This document shows positions 8,670 to 16,637 of a stretch of 64,000 nucleotides of DNA, in pieces. Location: contig DASSEV010000023.1 in NCBI GenBank assembly GCA_035695105.1, positions 1 to 64,000 on the forward strand, in the 5' to 3' direction. Below the pieces are notes generated by a model that did no database searches, was not told the DNA's origin, and saw only the letters and a list, made by a program, of their open reading frames with translations. Every line of letters begins with the position of its first letter. Position 1 is the first letter of the stretch. The stretch is from JAICYJ01 sp035695105. Its GTDB lineage: Bacteria > Actinomycetota > Thermoleophilia > Gaiellales > JAICJC01. The position numbers and the translations under genes are program-made.

Positions 8670-9237
8670 CCGTGCGCTGCGCCGGCTGCAGCTGCACGCC
8701 GACATGGCGGCGGCCCTGGTCACATCCGAGCTGGCGGTGTCGCTCGAACGCTGCGCGGAGGCGATCGCCGACCGGCTGGGGGCCGGCGGCACGCTCGTCC
8801 TGTTCGGCAACGGCGGCAGCGCCGCCGACGCCCATCATGTGGCGGCCGAGTTCACGGGGCGCTACATGCTGGAGCGGGACCCGCTTCCGGCAGTTGCCCT
8901 CGCCGAAAACGCAGCGGCGGTCACGGCGATCGGCAACGACTACGGGTTCGACCAGGTGTTCGCACGCCAGGTGCGCGCGTACCGGAGAGCCGGTGGAGCG
9001 GCGATTGCCCTCTCGACCAGCGGGTCGTCGGCGAACGTGCTCGAGGGGCTGCGTGCGGCGCGGGAGTGCGGGCTGCTCACGGTCGGTGTGACCGGGCCGC
9101 GCGGGGAGGCGATGGGCGAGCTGTGCGACCACCTGATCGTGATCCCGGCCGAGGAGACGCCCCAGATCCAGGAGGGCACGATGCTCGTGCTGCACACGCT
9201 CTGCGAGCTGGTCGAGCAGCGGCTGTTCGGCGAATGA
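8662..9237 (+). CDS. gmhA: Sedoheptulose 7-phosphate isomerase
   Basis: A 191-residue SIS-domain protein matching GmhA in length and motifs: VLFGNGGSAADAHHVAAEF, the ALSTSGSSANVLEGL phosphosugar-binding loop, and a C-terminal QEGTMLVLHTLCELVE. It converts sedoheptulose 7-phosphate to D-glycero-D-manno-heptose 7-phosphate, the entry step of nucleotide-heptose synthesis. It sits between the heptose kinase and the phosphatase with overlapping reading frames, so the three gene products should be made together. Cytoplasmic. Confidence 0.93.
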   Translation: MDDRALRRLQLHADMAAALVTSELAVSLERCAEAIADRLGAGGTLVLFGNGGSAADAHHVAAEFTGRYMLERDPLPAVALAENAAAVTAIGNDYGFDQVFARQVRAYRRAGGAAIALSTSGSSANVLEGLRAARECGLLTVGVTGPRGEAMGELCDHLIVIPAEETPQIQEGTMLVLHTLCELVEQRLFGE

Positions 9238-9809
9238 GCGAGCGGGCGGCGTTCGTCGACCGCGACGGGACGATCAACGTCAAGGCGGCAGAGGGCGAGT
9301 ACGTCACGTCGCCGGAGGAATTCGTGTTCCTGCCGGGCGCGGAGCGGGCGATCCGGCTGCTCGCGCACGCGGGCTGGCGGGTGATCGTCGTCTCGAACCA
9401 GCGCGGCGTCGCGCTGGGAAGGATGACGGCGGCCGACCTGGATGCAGTCAACGGCCGCATGGCGCACCTGCCGATCGATGGGGTGTTCGTGTGCCCGCAC
9501 GAACGCGGCCAGTGCGACTGCCGGAAGCCTGGGACAGGGCTGTTCCGCCAGGCGCAGGAGCGGTTTCCGGCGATCGAGTTCGAGCGATCGGTGATGATCG
9601 GCGATGCCGACTCGGATATCGAGGCCGGCCGCGCGATCGGCGCGCGGACGTTCCGGGTCGGCGAGCCGCCGCTCCCGTCGCTCCTGGATGTGGCCGAGCA
9701 GCTGGCATCCCAGCCGACCGCCTCACCGTCACGGATGCGTCACGCCCTCACGAATTGGTCACAGACGACGCCCGGCCGTAGGGGGCAACTTCTGCCTCAG
9801 AGGAGGTAA
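9234..9809 (+). CDS. gmhB: D-glycero-D-manno-heptose 1,7-bisphosphate 7-phosphatase (HAD-IIIA)
   Basis: A 191-residue HAD phosphatase. The catalytic motif is AAFVDRDGTIN (nucleophile and acid/base Asp), motif II is VVSNQRG, and the Cys/His zinc loop CPHERGQCDCRKP is characteristic of GmhB. The GDADSDIEAGR segment is motif IV. ATG at 9234 overlaps the gmhA stop by 4 nt. The C-terminal tail past about residue 160 (SQPTASPSRMRHAL and onward) is low complexity and longer than usual. No heptose nucleotidyltransferase follows, so the final activation step must be encoded elsewhere. Confidence 0.92.
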   Translation: MSERAAFVDRDGTINVKAAEGEYVTSPEEFVFLPGAERAIRLLAHAGWRVIVVSNQRGVALGRMTAADLDAVNGRMAHLPIDGVFVCPHERGQCDCRKPGTGLFRQAQERFPAIEFERSVMIGDADSDIEAGRAIGARTFRVGEPPLPSLLDVAEQLASQPTASPSRMRHALTNWSQTTPGRRGQLLPQRR

Positions 9810-9891
9810 CGGCCTACCAGGACGCTCTGATCCTACCTGGTGCGCGCTCTGCGCCCATTGTGACGTTTGCGGCGCATCAGCGTCCGATAGC

Positions 9892-9922
9892 GGCCGGAAA
9901 ACGCCTCAGAGGCAGTTCCGGC
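9892..9922. terminator. Inverted repeat downstream of the heptose operon
   Basis: GGCCGGAA at 9892-9899 pairs with TTCCGGCC at 9915-9922, and the intervening sequence contains a smaller GCCTC-A-GAGGC repeat. It lies about 80 nt past the gmhB stop. A termination or RNA-processing hairpin is likely; no T-run follows. Confidence 0.4.
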
Positions 9923-10018
9923 CTGTGTTGCGGCGTTGACGGTGGATCGTTGCCGTTGGTGTCGGTGTGGTGCGGGCGTGTGTGGCACGTCCGTCAGGAA
10001 GGCGACACGGCTGCCGTT

Positions 10019-10058
10019 GCCGGAGGGCGGGTGGGAGGGAGGAGGCCCGCCCTCCGGC
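10019..10058. terminator. Strong hairpin between convergent genes
   Basis: GCCGGAGGGCGGG at 10019-10031 is perfectly complementary to CCCGCCCTCCGGC at 10046-10058, with a 14-nt purine-rich loop. It lies between gmhB (plus) and the mini flavoprotein gene (minus, ending at 10067), so it probably ends transcripts from both sides. Confidence 0.7.
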
Positions 10059-10066
10059 GTGGCAGC

Positions 10067-10456
10067 TCAAGCTGCGACCGGCTCTGGCACCTCAGAGCTG
10101 CCGAGCCACTGCAGCGCCTCGGCAGCGGCCTGACGGCCCGCGGCGAAGACTCCCTCGACGTTGGTTCGCGTCGAGTTCTCCGCCGTGACCAGACGTCCGT
10201 GCCTGTCATGCGCCAGCCAGTCGCGGTAGACGGCCGGAAGGGGGCCGTTGTCGGTGGCGATCACGACCGCACGCCCGCGCAGCTCACGCTCGCCGTCCCA
10301 CACGCGCAGCGGGCGGTGGAGCAGGTCGACGCGGGTCGGGATCATGGGCACCACCATCGGGTGAAGTCCATGCAGCCGGGCAACGGTGGACGCCTCGACG
10401 ACGGCGCCGCCGCTCCCGACGATGATCAGATCGTGGATGTCGGTGATGCTCTCCAT
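10067..10456 (-). CDS. Miniature thioredoxin-reductase-like flavoprotein (129 aa)
   Basis: A 129-residue protein that looks like a thioredoxin reductase with the middle removed. The N-terminus has a dinucleotide-binding start (IHDLIIVGSGGAVVEASTVA), then a strand-rich segment (RELRGRAVVIATDNGPLP) and a C-terminal piece like the FAD-binding end of the family (RTNVEGVFAAGR followed by an Ala-rich helix). The NADPH domain and the redox CxxC are absent; full family members have about 310 residues. ATG at 10456 chosen because the domain begins there. It could be a decayed gene or a functional small FAD-binding protein; the frame is intact. Confidence 0.6.
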   Translation of the reverse strand: MESITDIHDLIIVGSGGAVVEASTVARLHGLHPMVVPMIPTRVDLLHRPLRVWDGERELRGRAVVIATDNGPLPAVYRDWLAHDRHGRLVTAENSTRTNVEGVFAAGRQAAAEALQWLGSSEVPEPVAA

Positions 10457-10553
10457 GCCGACATCGTCCCCGACACGCACCGCGCCGGCCATGGGGTTAA
10501 CCGCACCGCGCGGTGTGGCTCCCCGGCGTCTGCGCCCTCGATAGCCTGCTCCG

Positions 10554-11627
10554 ATGCGCATTGTCATTGCGAACCCCCCGGGGTTCGGCGGCCCGGACTA
10601 CGACCACCACCTCTGCACCGCACTTGCCGCCGAGGGTGAGGACGTCGAGCTGGTCACCACCCGCTTCCGCTTCGCCGCCATGCCAGAGCCGGAGGGGTAC
10701 CGGCGCAGCCTGCTCTTCTACCCGGTCTCCGCCCGCGTCTTCGGCCGCTCGCGGCTGCGCGTGCCGGTCAAGGTCGCCGAGCACCCCTTCGGCATGCTGC
10801 AGCTGGCGGCCACGCGCGCGGACGTCGTGCACGTGCAGTGGCTCTCGATCCCCGAGCTCGACCGGTACCTCCTCCACAGCCGCGCTCCTCTCGTCTACAC
10901 CGCGCACGACCACACCCAGCGCCGCACCGCGGGGAAGACCCGCATGTGGCGCGAGCTCTACGCCCGCTTCCAGCGCGTCGTCGCCCACTCCGAGTCCGGG
11001 AGGCAGGCGCTGGCGGCGCAGGGCATCCCCGAGCACAAGCTCCGCGTCATCCCGCACCCCATCATCCGCAGCGACCCGCCGCGCACCGACGACGGCCGCA
11101 CGCTGCTCTGCTTCGGACTGATCCGCCCGTACAAGGGCGTCGACGACGCGATCGAGGTCACCCGCCTCGTCGAGGGCGCCCGCCTGCTGGTCGCCGGCGA
11201 CCCGATGGAGCCGGTCGCGGGCTACCAGCGCCAGGCCGGCGACCTCGCCGAGTGGCGCCTCGGCTACCTGCCGCAGTCGGAGGTCGATCGCGCCTACGGC
11301 GATGCCACCCTCGCCATCTTTCCCTACAAGCCAGGCCTCGACCAGTCAGGCACGCTGCTCCGCGCCCTCGGAGCCGGCGTCCCCGCGGTCGCCTACGACG
11401 TCGGCGGCCTCGGCGAGAACGTCCGCCGGTTCGAGGCGGGTCGCGTCGTCCCGGCCGGAGATGTCGAGGCGATGGCTGAGGCGGTGCGCGAGCTGCTCGA
11501 CGACCCCGACGCCCTGGCCGCCGCCCGGCGCGGCGCGCTGCTCGCCCGCGACACGCTCACGTGGCCCGCGTCGGCGCGCATGCACATCGCGCTCTACCGG
11601 GAGCTGCTCGGCGGCTCGAGTTCCTAG
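10554..11627 (+). CDS. Glycosyltransferase family 4 (GT-B fold)
   Basis: A 357-residue glycosyltransferase. The N-terminal half begins MRIVIANPPGFGGPDYDHHL and contains VVHVQWLSIPE. The C-terminal Rossmann half carries LLCFGLIRPYKGVDDAIE, the donor-binding start of GT4 enzymes, and a Glu-poor variant of the usual EX7E region (LDQSGTLLRALGAGVPAVA). It is cytoplasmic or membrane-peripheral and should add one sugar to a lipid-linked glycan. It begins a plus-strand run of polysaccharide genes (10554-14394). Confidence 0.88.
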   Translation: MRIVIANPPGFGGPDYDHHLCTALAAEGEDVELVTTRFRFAAMPEPEGYRRSLLFYPVSARVFGRSRLRVPVKVAEHPFGMLQLAATRADVVHVQWLSIPELDRYLLHSRAPLVYTAHDHTQRRTAGKTRMWRELYARFQRVVAHSESGRQALAAQGIPEHKLRVIPHPIIRSDPPRTDDGRTLLCFGLIRPYKGVDDAIEVTRLVEGARLLVAGDPMEPVAGYQRQAGDLAEWRLGYLPQSEVDRAYGDATLAIFPYKPGLDQSGTLLRALGAGVPAVAYDVGGLGENVRRFEAGRVVPAGDVEAMAEAVRELLDDPDALAAARRGALLARDTLTWPASARMHIALYRELLGGSSS

Positions 11628-11640
11628 AATCCCGGACGCG

Positions 11641-12276
11641 ATGGGGCTCTACGAACGAGGAGGCAAGCGGGCACTCGACATCGCCGGTGCGGGAGTGATG
11701 GCCGTCGTCACGGCGCCGGTGATGGGCGCGGTTGCGGCCGCCCTCTGGCGCACCCAGGGCCGCCCGATCATCTTCACGCAGCAGCGCGTGGGCCGCGACG
11801 GCCGCGAGTTCACCATCTACAAGTTCCGCACGATGATCCGCGGCGCCGCCAACCAGGGTCAGGGCCTCTGGTTCGAGCGCAACGACCCGCGTATCACGCC
11901 GCTCGGCAAGTGGCTGCGCGCGACGTCGCTCGACGAGCTGCCGCAGCTCTGGAACGTGATCAAGGGCGACATGTCGCTGGTCGGGCCACGGCCGAAGCCG
12001 CCGGAGCTGATCGCGCGGTACCGCAGCCACTACGAGCCGACCCTGGCGGTGCGGCCCGGTCTCAGCCACCTGCCCGGTGTTTCCGGGCGAAACACGCTGC
12101 GCCGCTCGCAGATGATCGCCCTCGACCAGGAGTACGTCCGCCGCATCACCCTGCTCGGCGATCTCCGCCTGCTCCTGCGCACCGTGCCGGTCGTGATCTT
12201 CCGCCACGGCTTCGACGCTGAGAACGAGACCGAGGAGTGGGTGGAGGACGTGCCGCCCGATGGTGCGCCTGCGTGA
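11641..12276 (+). CDS. Polyprenyl-phosphate sugar-phosphate transferase (WbaP/WcaJ C-terminal type)
   Basis: A 211-residue monotopic phosphoglycosyltransferase, the short form without the extra N-terminal membrane domain. It has one hydrophobic segment near residues 11-33 and the family motifs FTQQRVGRDGREFTIYKFRTM, then LDELPQLWNVIKGDMSLVGPRP. It starts a lipid-linked oligosaccharide by moving a sugar phosphate onto undecaprenyl phosphate. ATG at 11641, 13 nt after the GT4 stop; the next gene overlaps its stop. This makes the surrounding cluster a genuine surface-glycan assembly locus. Confidence 0.93.
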   Translation: MGLYERGGKRALDIAGAGVMAVVTAPVMGAVAAALWRTQGRPIIFTQQRVGRDGREFTIYKFRTMIRGAANQGQGLWFERNDPRITPLGKWLRATSLDELPQLWNVIKGDMSLVGPRPKPPELIARYRSHYEPTLAVRPGLSHLPGVSGRNTLRRSQMIALDQEYVRRITLLGDLRLLLRTVPVVIFRHGFDAENETEEWVEDVPPDGAPA

Positions 12277-13232
12277 GCTGGCTGTCGCTCGACGAGTATG
12301 CGGAACGGTGGCGCGCGGAGGGGGACGGCGACCCGTACTTCGAGCCCGCCTTCCTGCGCGCGGCGGCGCTCGGGCAGGACGGCGAGCCGGCCGCCTTCGC
12401 GCACGACGGCGTGCTGTACCCGTTCCTCGTTCGGCCGCTGCCGGACGGCCGTGTGGACGTCACCACCGCCTACGGGTTCGGCGGCCCGTGGGGCGCCGGT
12501 GACTGGCGCGCGGCCTTCTGTACGGCATGCGCCGACCGCGGGGTGGTCTCGGAGTTCGTGCGCTTCCACCCGGTGCGCGGCAACCAGGAGGGGGCGGGTG
12601 ACGACGTCCGGCTGACGCACGTCCAGGACATGGTGGTGCTCGATGTCGAGGCCGACGACGAGGAGCTGATCCGGCGCATGGTGCCGCAGGCGCGCAACAA
12701 GCTCCGCAAGGCGATCCGCAGCGGCCTCGAGGCGGAGCCGAGCCGCGACCTCGAACGGTTCTGGCGGCTCTACTCCGACGCGATGCGGGCGCTGGATGCC
12801 GACCCCAGCTACCACTTCGGCCTCGACTACTTCGAGGCGTTGGACGGCCTCGGCGACGGGCTGCTGATGCTCGACGCCGGCCCCGCCGCCGCGCTGTTCC
12901 TGCAGGGCGCCGGAGCGATGCACTACTTCCTCGCCGCGTCGACCGACGAGGGCAGGCGAACGGCGGCGGCGAACCTCGTCATCTACGAGGCTATGCGCGT
13001 CGCCCGCGATGCCGGTCTGGCGGTGCTCAACCTCGGCGGCGGCCTGCGCGACGGGGACGCGCTGCAGGCGTTCAAGAGCTCCTTCGGGCCCGGACGGCGG
13101 CCGTACTACGTCGGGGCCGCCATCCACGACCCGGAGGCTTACGAGCGGCTGTCGGCGGCCGCCGGAGCCCCCGCGGACGAGCCCTTCTTCCCGGCCTACC
13201 GGCGTCCGGCGACGGCTCCCGCGGGGTCGTGA
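12273..13232 (+). CDS. FemAB-like GNAT-fold acyl/aminoacyl transferase
   Basis: A 319-residue protein with the tandem GNAT layout of FemAB/BioF2-like proteins. An N-terminal half contains EFVRFHPVRGNQEG, then a second half includes MVPQARNKLRKAIRSGLE, the common K/R-rich core motif, and an NLVIYEAMRVARDAGLAVLNLGGG acyl-CoA/tRNA-binding region. Such proteins modify sugars or peptides in cell-envelope polymers. GTG at 12273 overlaps the sugar transferase stop by 4 nt, indicating coupling. The acyl donor is unknown. Confidence 0.8.
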   Translation: MSWLSLDEYAERWRAEGDGDPYFEPAFLRAAALGQDGEPAAFAHDGVLYPFLVRPLPDGRVDVTTAYGFGGPWGAGDWRAAFCTACADRGVVSEFVRFHPVRGNQEGAGDDVRLTHVQDMVVLDVEADDEELIRRMVPQARNKLRKAIRSGLEAEPSRDLERFWRLYSDAMRALDADPSYHFGLDYFEALDGLGDGLLMLDAGPAAALFLQGAGAMHYFLAASTDEGRRTAAANLVIYEAMRVARDAGLAVLNLGGGLRDGDALQAFKSSFGPGRRPYYVGAAIHDPEAYERLSAAAGAPADEPFFPAYRRPATAPAGS

Positions 13233-13248
13233 CCCTATACTCGAGCCG

Positions 13249-14394
13249 GTGACTCTCCTTCTCCAGATCCTGTTCTGGGCCTCGCTTGCTGCGCTCGTCT
13301 GGACGCACCTCGCCTACCCGGCGGCAGTCGCCGCCTGGGCGCGGCTCCGGCCCTGGCCGGTCGCGAAGGCGGACGTCCTGCCGACCGTCAGCCTGATCAT
13401 TCCGGCCTACAACGAGGAGCAGGTGATCGAGTCGAAGCTCGAGAACGCGCTCGAGCTCGACTATCCACGCGAGCTGCTCGAGATCGTGGTCACGTCGGAT
13501 GCCTCCACCGACCGCACCCACGAGATCGTCCGCCGCTACGCGGACCGGGGGGTGCGGCTGATCGTCTGCGACCGCGGCGGCAAGGTGGCCGCCCAGGACC
13601 GGGCGGTGCGCGAGACGACCGGCGAGATCGTCACATTCGGCGACGCGAACGTGCGCTGGGATCGCGACGCGGTGCGCCGGCTGGTGCAGGACTTCGCAGA
13701 CCCGCGGGTGGGCATGGTCTGCGGCTACGTGCGCCTGATCAACCCGAGCGGCGGCACCAACCAGGAGGGCCTCTACTGGCGCTACGAGATGTGGCTGCGC
13801 GAGCGGGAGTCGCGGCTGCACTCGATCACCGGGTCGAACGGCGCGATCTACGCCGTGCGGAGAGCGGCCTACCGCGAAGTCGATCCCCGCTTCGGGCACG
13901 ACATGTCGTTCCCCTACCTGATGGTGCAGAACGGCTACCGGGCGGTCTACGAGCCGCAGGCGCGCGGCACCGAGAGCATGACGACCGACATCGAGGACGA
14001 GTTCCGCCGCAAGGTGCGCATGTTCGAGCATGCCTGGCTGATGCTGTTCCGCGGGCGCATGTTCGGGATCCGCAGGCTGGGGCTCACCTACTGGTTGGAG
14101 CTGGTCTCGCACCGGCTCTTGCGGTACTGGAGTGGGCCGCTGCACATCGTCCTGCTGGTGACGAGCATCCTGCTGGCGACGCACGGGTGGTTCTACGCGG
14201 CGGTGCTGGTGGCGCAGCTGGTGGGCCTTGCGATGGCGCTGCTCTCGATCGCCGTGCGCGGGCGGTTCCGGGTGCTGCGGGTGCTCCACTACTACCTGCT
14301 GGTCACGCTGGCCACCGTCATCGCGCTCACCGGGTACGTGCGCCACGGCGTCCCGGCCACCTGGGACAAGGCAGCCGGCTCGCGCCTTACCTAG
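13249..14394 (+). CDS. Family 2 glycosyltransferase with membrane segments
   Basis: A 381-residue processive-type GT2 enzyme. An N-terminal transmembrane helix (residues 2-24) is followed by the GT-A core: VSLIIPAYNEEQVIESKL, the first DxD-like VTSDASTDRT, and FGDANVRWDRDA. C-terminal hydrophobic helices (LHIVLLVTSILLATHGWF and a longer AVLVAQLVGLAMALLSIAV segment) anchor it. The catalytic GHDMSFPYLMVQNGYRAVYEP stretch replaces the usual ED-QxxRW block of cellulose-synthase-like enzymes. GTG at 13249 lies 16 nt after the previous stop. Confidence 0.9.
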   Translation: MTLLLQILFWASLAALVWTHLAYPAAVAAWARLRPWPVAKADVLPTVSLIIPAYNEEQVIESKLENALELDYPRELLEIVVTSDASTDRTHEIVRRYADRGVRLIVCDRGGKVAAQDRAVRETTGEIVTFGDANVRWDRDAVRRLVQDFADPRVGMVCGYVRLINPSGGTNQEGLYWRYEMWLRERESRLHSITGSNGAIYAVRRAAYREVDPRFGHDMSFPYLMVQNGYRAVYEPQARGTESMTTDIEDEFRRKVRMFEHAWLMLFRGRMFGIRRLGLTYWLELVSHRLLRYWSGPLHIVLLVTSILLATHGWFYAAVLVAQLVGLAMALLSIAVRGRFRVLRVLHYYLLVTLATVIALTGYVRHGVPATWDKAAGSRLT

Positions 14395-14398
14395 CGGT

Positions 14399-15370
14399 CT
14401 AGCGTCCCAGCCGGCGCCGGATCAGGTACGGCACCTCGCGGCCGCGCTCGCGCCAGACGTGCAGCACCGTGAAGTGCCATCCCTTCACCGCCCAGTTGTG
14501 CGCCTGCCAGGCGGCGTCCGGGATCCGGGGCGGAGTGCTCCCGAGGCCCGTCTCGTATCCGTGCCGCTCGAGCTCCGCCCCGGCGATCGACTCGAACAGC
14601 GCCACGTCCGACGGCCGCATCTCGCGCCGCCACTTGCCGACCGACGCGGCCGTGATGCCCGTGTAGAGCTCCGTGAACCACGCCTCCTGCCCGACCGCGA
14701 TCCGGTCGGGCGGCGTCTCCTCCACCGCCAGCATGCCCGGCTCATAGGTGATCTCGAGGAACCTGCAGATCTCCGGCACGACCGCGGCCGGATCGGCCAC
14801 GAGCTGCTCGTAGCGCACCGTCAGCAGGTCGTCCCCGAGCCACGCCGCGTCGCGGTCGACCGCTCGTACCGCATCCCGCCACTGGTGCGCCCCCGCCCAC
14901 ACGTTCGCGGGGCCGAACGGCACCCGCAGCAGCGACAGCGCCACGTCGCGGCCATCGCGCACCAGGTTGACGATCCGGGCCTCGGGGAACACACGCCGCA
15001 CCTCGGCCAGGTGCTCGACGTAGTACGGCGTCTTGTCGCCCCACCCCGGCTTGCCGTGCTGCTGCGCGTACGCCAGGTAGGGCGCCTCCAGCGCCGCGCG
15101 GTAGGCCTCGGCGCCGCTCCGCCCCTCGCGCCGCGGCGGCCGCCCTTCCAGGTGCCACTCGCGCACCTTCGGATGCCGCCATACCGTCGCGGCCAGCCGG
15201 TCGAACTGCTCGTCCGTGTCGAGCCCGCCGAAGCGGCGCCGCAGCGCGGCCATGTCGACCACGATCATCGACTCCGTCGGGATCGCCACGTCCGGGCTGC
15301 GGTCGAGGATCAGCCGCAGCATCGTCGTGCCCGAGCGGTCGCAGGCGACGATGAAGAACGGCCGGGACAC
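14399..15370 (-). CDS. Sulfotransferase family protein (PAPS-dependent)
   Basis: A 323-residue sulfotransferase. The 5'-phosphosulfate-binding loop is at the N-terminus (FFIVACDRSGTTMLRLILD) and the 3'-phosphate-binding segment follows (ARIVNLVRDGRDVALSLLRVP). It would move sulfate from PAPS onto a hydroxyl of a glycan or lipid. GTG at 15370 lies 4 nt after the stop of the PQQ-propeller gene, so it ends a three-gene minus-strand operon with the propeller and an O-antigen-ligase-like gene. PAPS could come from the sat and cysC genes in this window, although those serve CysH as well. Confidence 0.88.
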   Translation of the reverse strand: MSRPFFIVACDRSGTTMLRLILDRSPDVAIPTESMIVVDMAALRRRFGGLDTDEQFDRLAATVWRHPKVREWHLEGRPPRREGRSGAEAYRAALEAPYLAYAQQHGKPGWGDKTPYYVEHLAEVRRVFPEARIVNLVRDGRDVALSLLRVPFGPANVWAGAHQWRDAVRAVDRDAAWLGDDLLTVRYEQLVADPAAVVPEICRFLEITYEPGMLAVEETPPDRIAVGQEAWFTELYTGITAASVGKWRREMRPSDVALFESIAGAELERHGYETGLGSTPPRIPDAAWQAHNWAVKGWHFTVLHVWRERGREVPYLIRRRLGR

Positions 15371-15374
15371 GGGA

Positions 15375-16637
15375 TCAGCCCTTCGTGCGCAGCAGGTACA
15401 CGTACCGCGGCGCTGCGATGACGAGCCGGTTCGGACCGGCCGTGACCACCGTCGAGTACCAGCCGTCGGGGAAGTGCCACACCTGCTTTCCGGTCTGCGG
15501 ATCGAAGGCCCACGTGTTGCCCATGTACTGGCCCCGCCCGTGCGCGGACACGTAGACGTACTTCCCGATGATGGTCGGCGACGAGGTCGTCTGGTAGGGG
15601 AGGTGCGCCGACCACCGTACGTTCCCGGTGCGCGCGTCGAGCGCCTGGAACAGGCCGTTGTAGCTCGACTCGAACACCAGCCCGTTCCACACCGCGGGGC
15701 TGCCGTAGACCCATCCGTCCATCGAGTGCGACCAGGCGATGCGCCCTGTTGACGCCACGAACGAGTAGAGCTTGCCGTCCGTGTTCCCGATGTAGACGCG
15801 CCCGTAGCGCACGTTCGGGGTCGAGTAGAACGTGCCGGAGCGGAAGCCCGAGGAGAGGCCGTTGGTGCCGGTCTTCCACCGCTGGTGCCCGTTGACGCCG
15901 ATGCAGTACATCGCGCCGGAGTAGTCGCCGAAGAAGAGGTATCCGTGGGCGAGCGAGATCGAGCTCTTGACCGCTCCGGACGCATGGAACGTCCACAGCA
16001 CCCGGCCTGTCTTCGCGTCCAGCGCGCGCACCGTCCCGTCCAGCGCGCCCATGAACACCTTTCCGAAGGCGACCGTCGGCGGCGACTCCATCACCGAGCC
16101 GATGCCCCGCTTCCAGACGGTGTGGCCGGTCTTCGCGTCGAGCGCGTAGATGTTGTGGTCATACGCGCCGAAGTAGACGAGCCCCTTGTATACCGCCGGC
16201 TGGTTCAGCACCTTGTGGAAGTCGCGCAGCCACAGCTGCTTTCCCTGCAGCGACTGGGCCCACACGATCCCGGCGTCCGATGCCGCGTAGAGGACGCCGT
16301 CCTCGTAGGACGGCGGGTACTCGAGGATGCCGTGCGCCGACCGGCGCCAAAGCGTCACGTACGGCGGGTGCACGCCGGTTTGCGCCGAGGCGTCGCGGTT
16401 GTGCGAAGGATTCAGCCCGTACATCGGCCAGGGCGGTCCGTAGTCCGGCACCTTCTGCGTCGAGGTGGTCGGCGGCTGCGACGACGCCGGCGGCTCGGGC
16501 GTGCTCGTGAACGGCGAGCTCGCGCCGTTGTGGATGTCGCCCGCCGGCCGCGTGACCAGCACGTAGGCCACGGCGACGCCGGCGCAGACCAGCGCGAACA
16601 GGCCGAGGGCCACGATGATCAGCCTGCGTCGTCTCAC
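15375..16637 (-). CDS. Membrane-anchored PQQ-type beta-propeller protein
   Basis: A 420-residue extracytoplasmic protein: basic start, one hydrophobic helix (residues 6-28), a Pro/Ser/Thr-rich linker to about residue 62, then a propeller. At least five repeats of the PQQ signature are visible (ALDAKTGHTVW, ALDAKTGRVLW, SFVASTGRIAW, ALDARTGNVRW, AFDPQTGKQVW). Repeat proteins of this kind bind partners or ligands and are not necessarily enzymes; no dehydrogenase residues were recognised. Overlaps the upstream ligase gene by 4 nt. Confidence 0.88.
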   Translation of the reverse strand: MRRRRLIIVALGLFALVCAGVAVAYVLVTRPAGDIHNGASSPFTSTPEPPASSQPPTTSTQKVPDYGPPWPMYGLNPSHNRDASAQTGVHPPYVTLWRRSAHGILEYPPSYEDGVLYAASDAGIVWAQSLQGKQLWLRDFHKVLNQPAVYKGLVYFGAYDHNIYALDAKTGHTVWKRGIGSVMESPPTVAFGKVFMGALDGTVRALDAKTGRVLWTFHASGAVKSSISLAHGYLFFGDYSGAMYCIGVNGHQRWKTGTNGLSSGFRSGTFYSTPNVRYGRVYIGNTDGKLYSFVASTGRIAWSHSMDGWVYGSPAVWNGLVFESSYNGLFQALDARTGNVRWSAHLPYQTTSSPTIIGKYVYVSAHGRGQYMGNTWAFDPQTGKQVWHFPDGWYSTVVTAGPNRLVIAAPRYVYLLRTKG

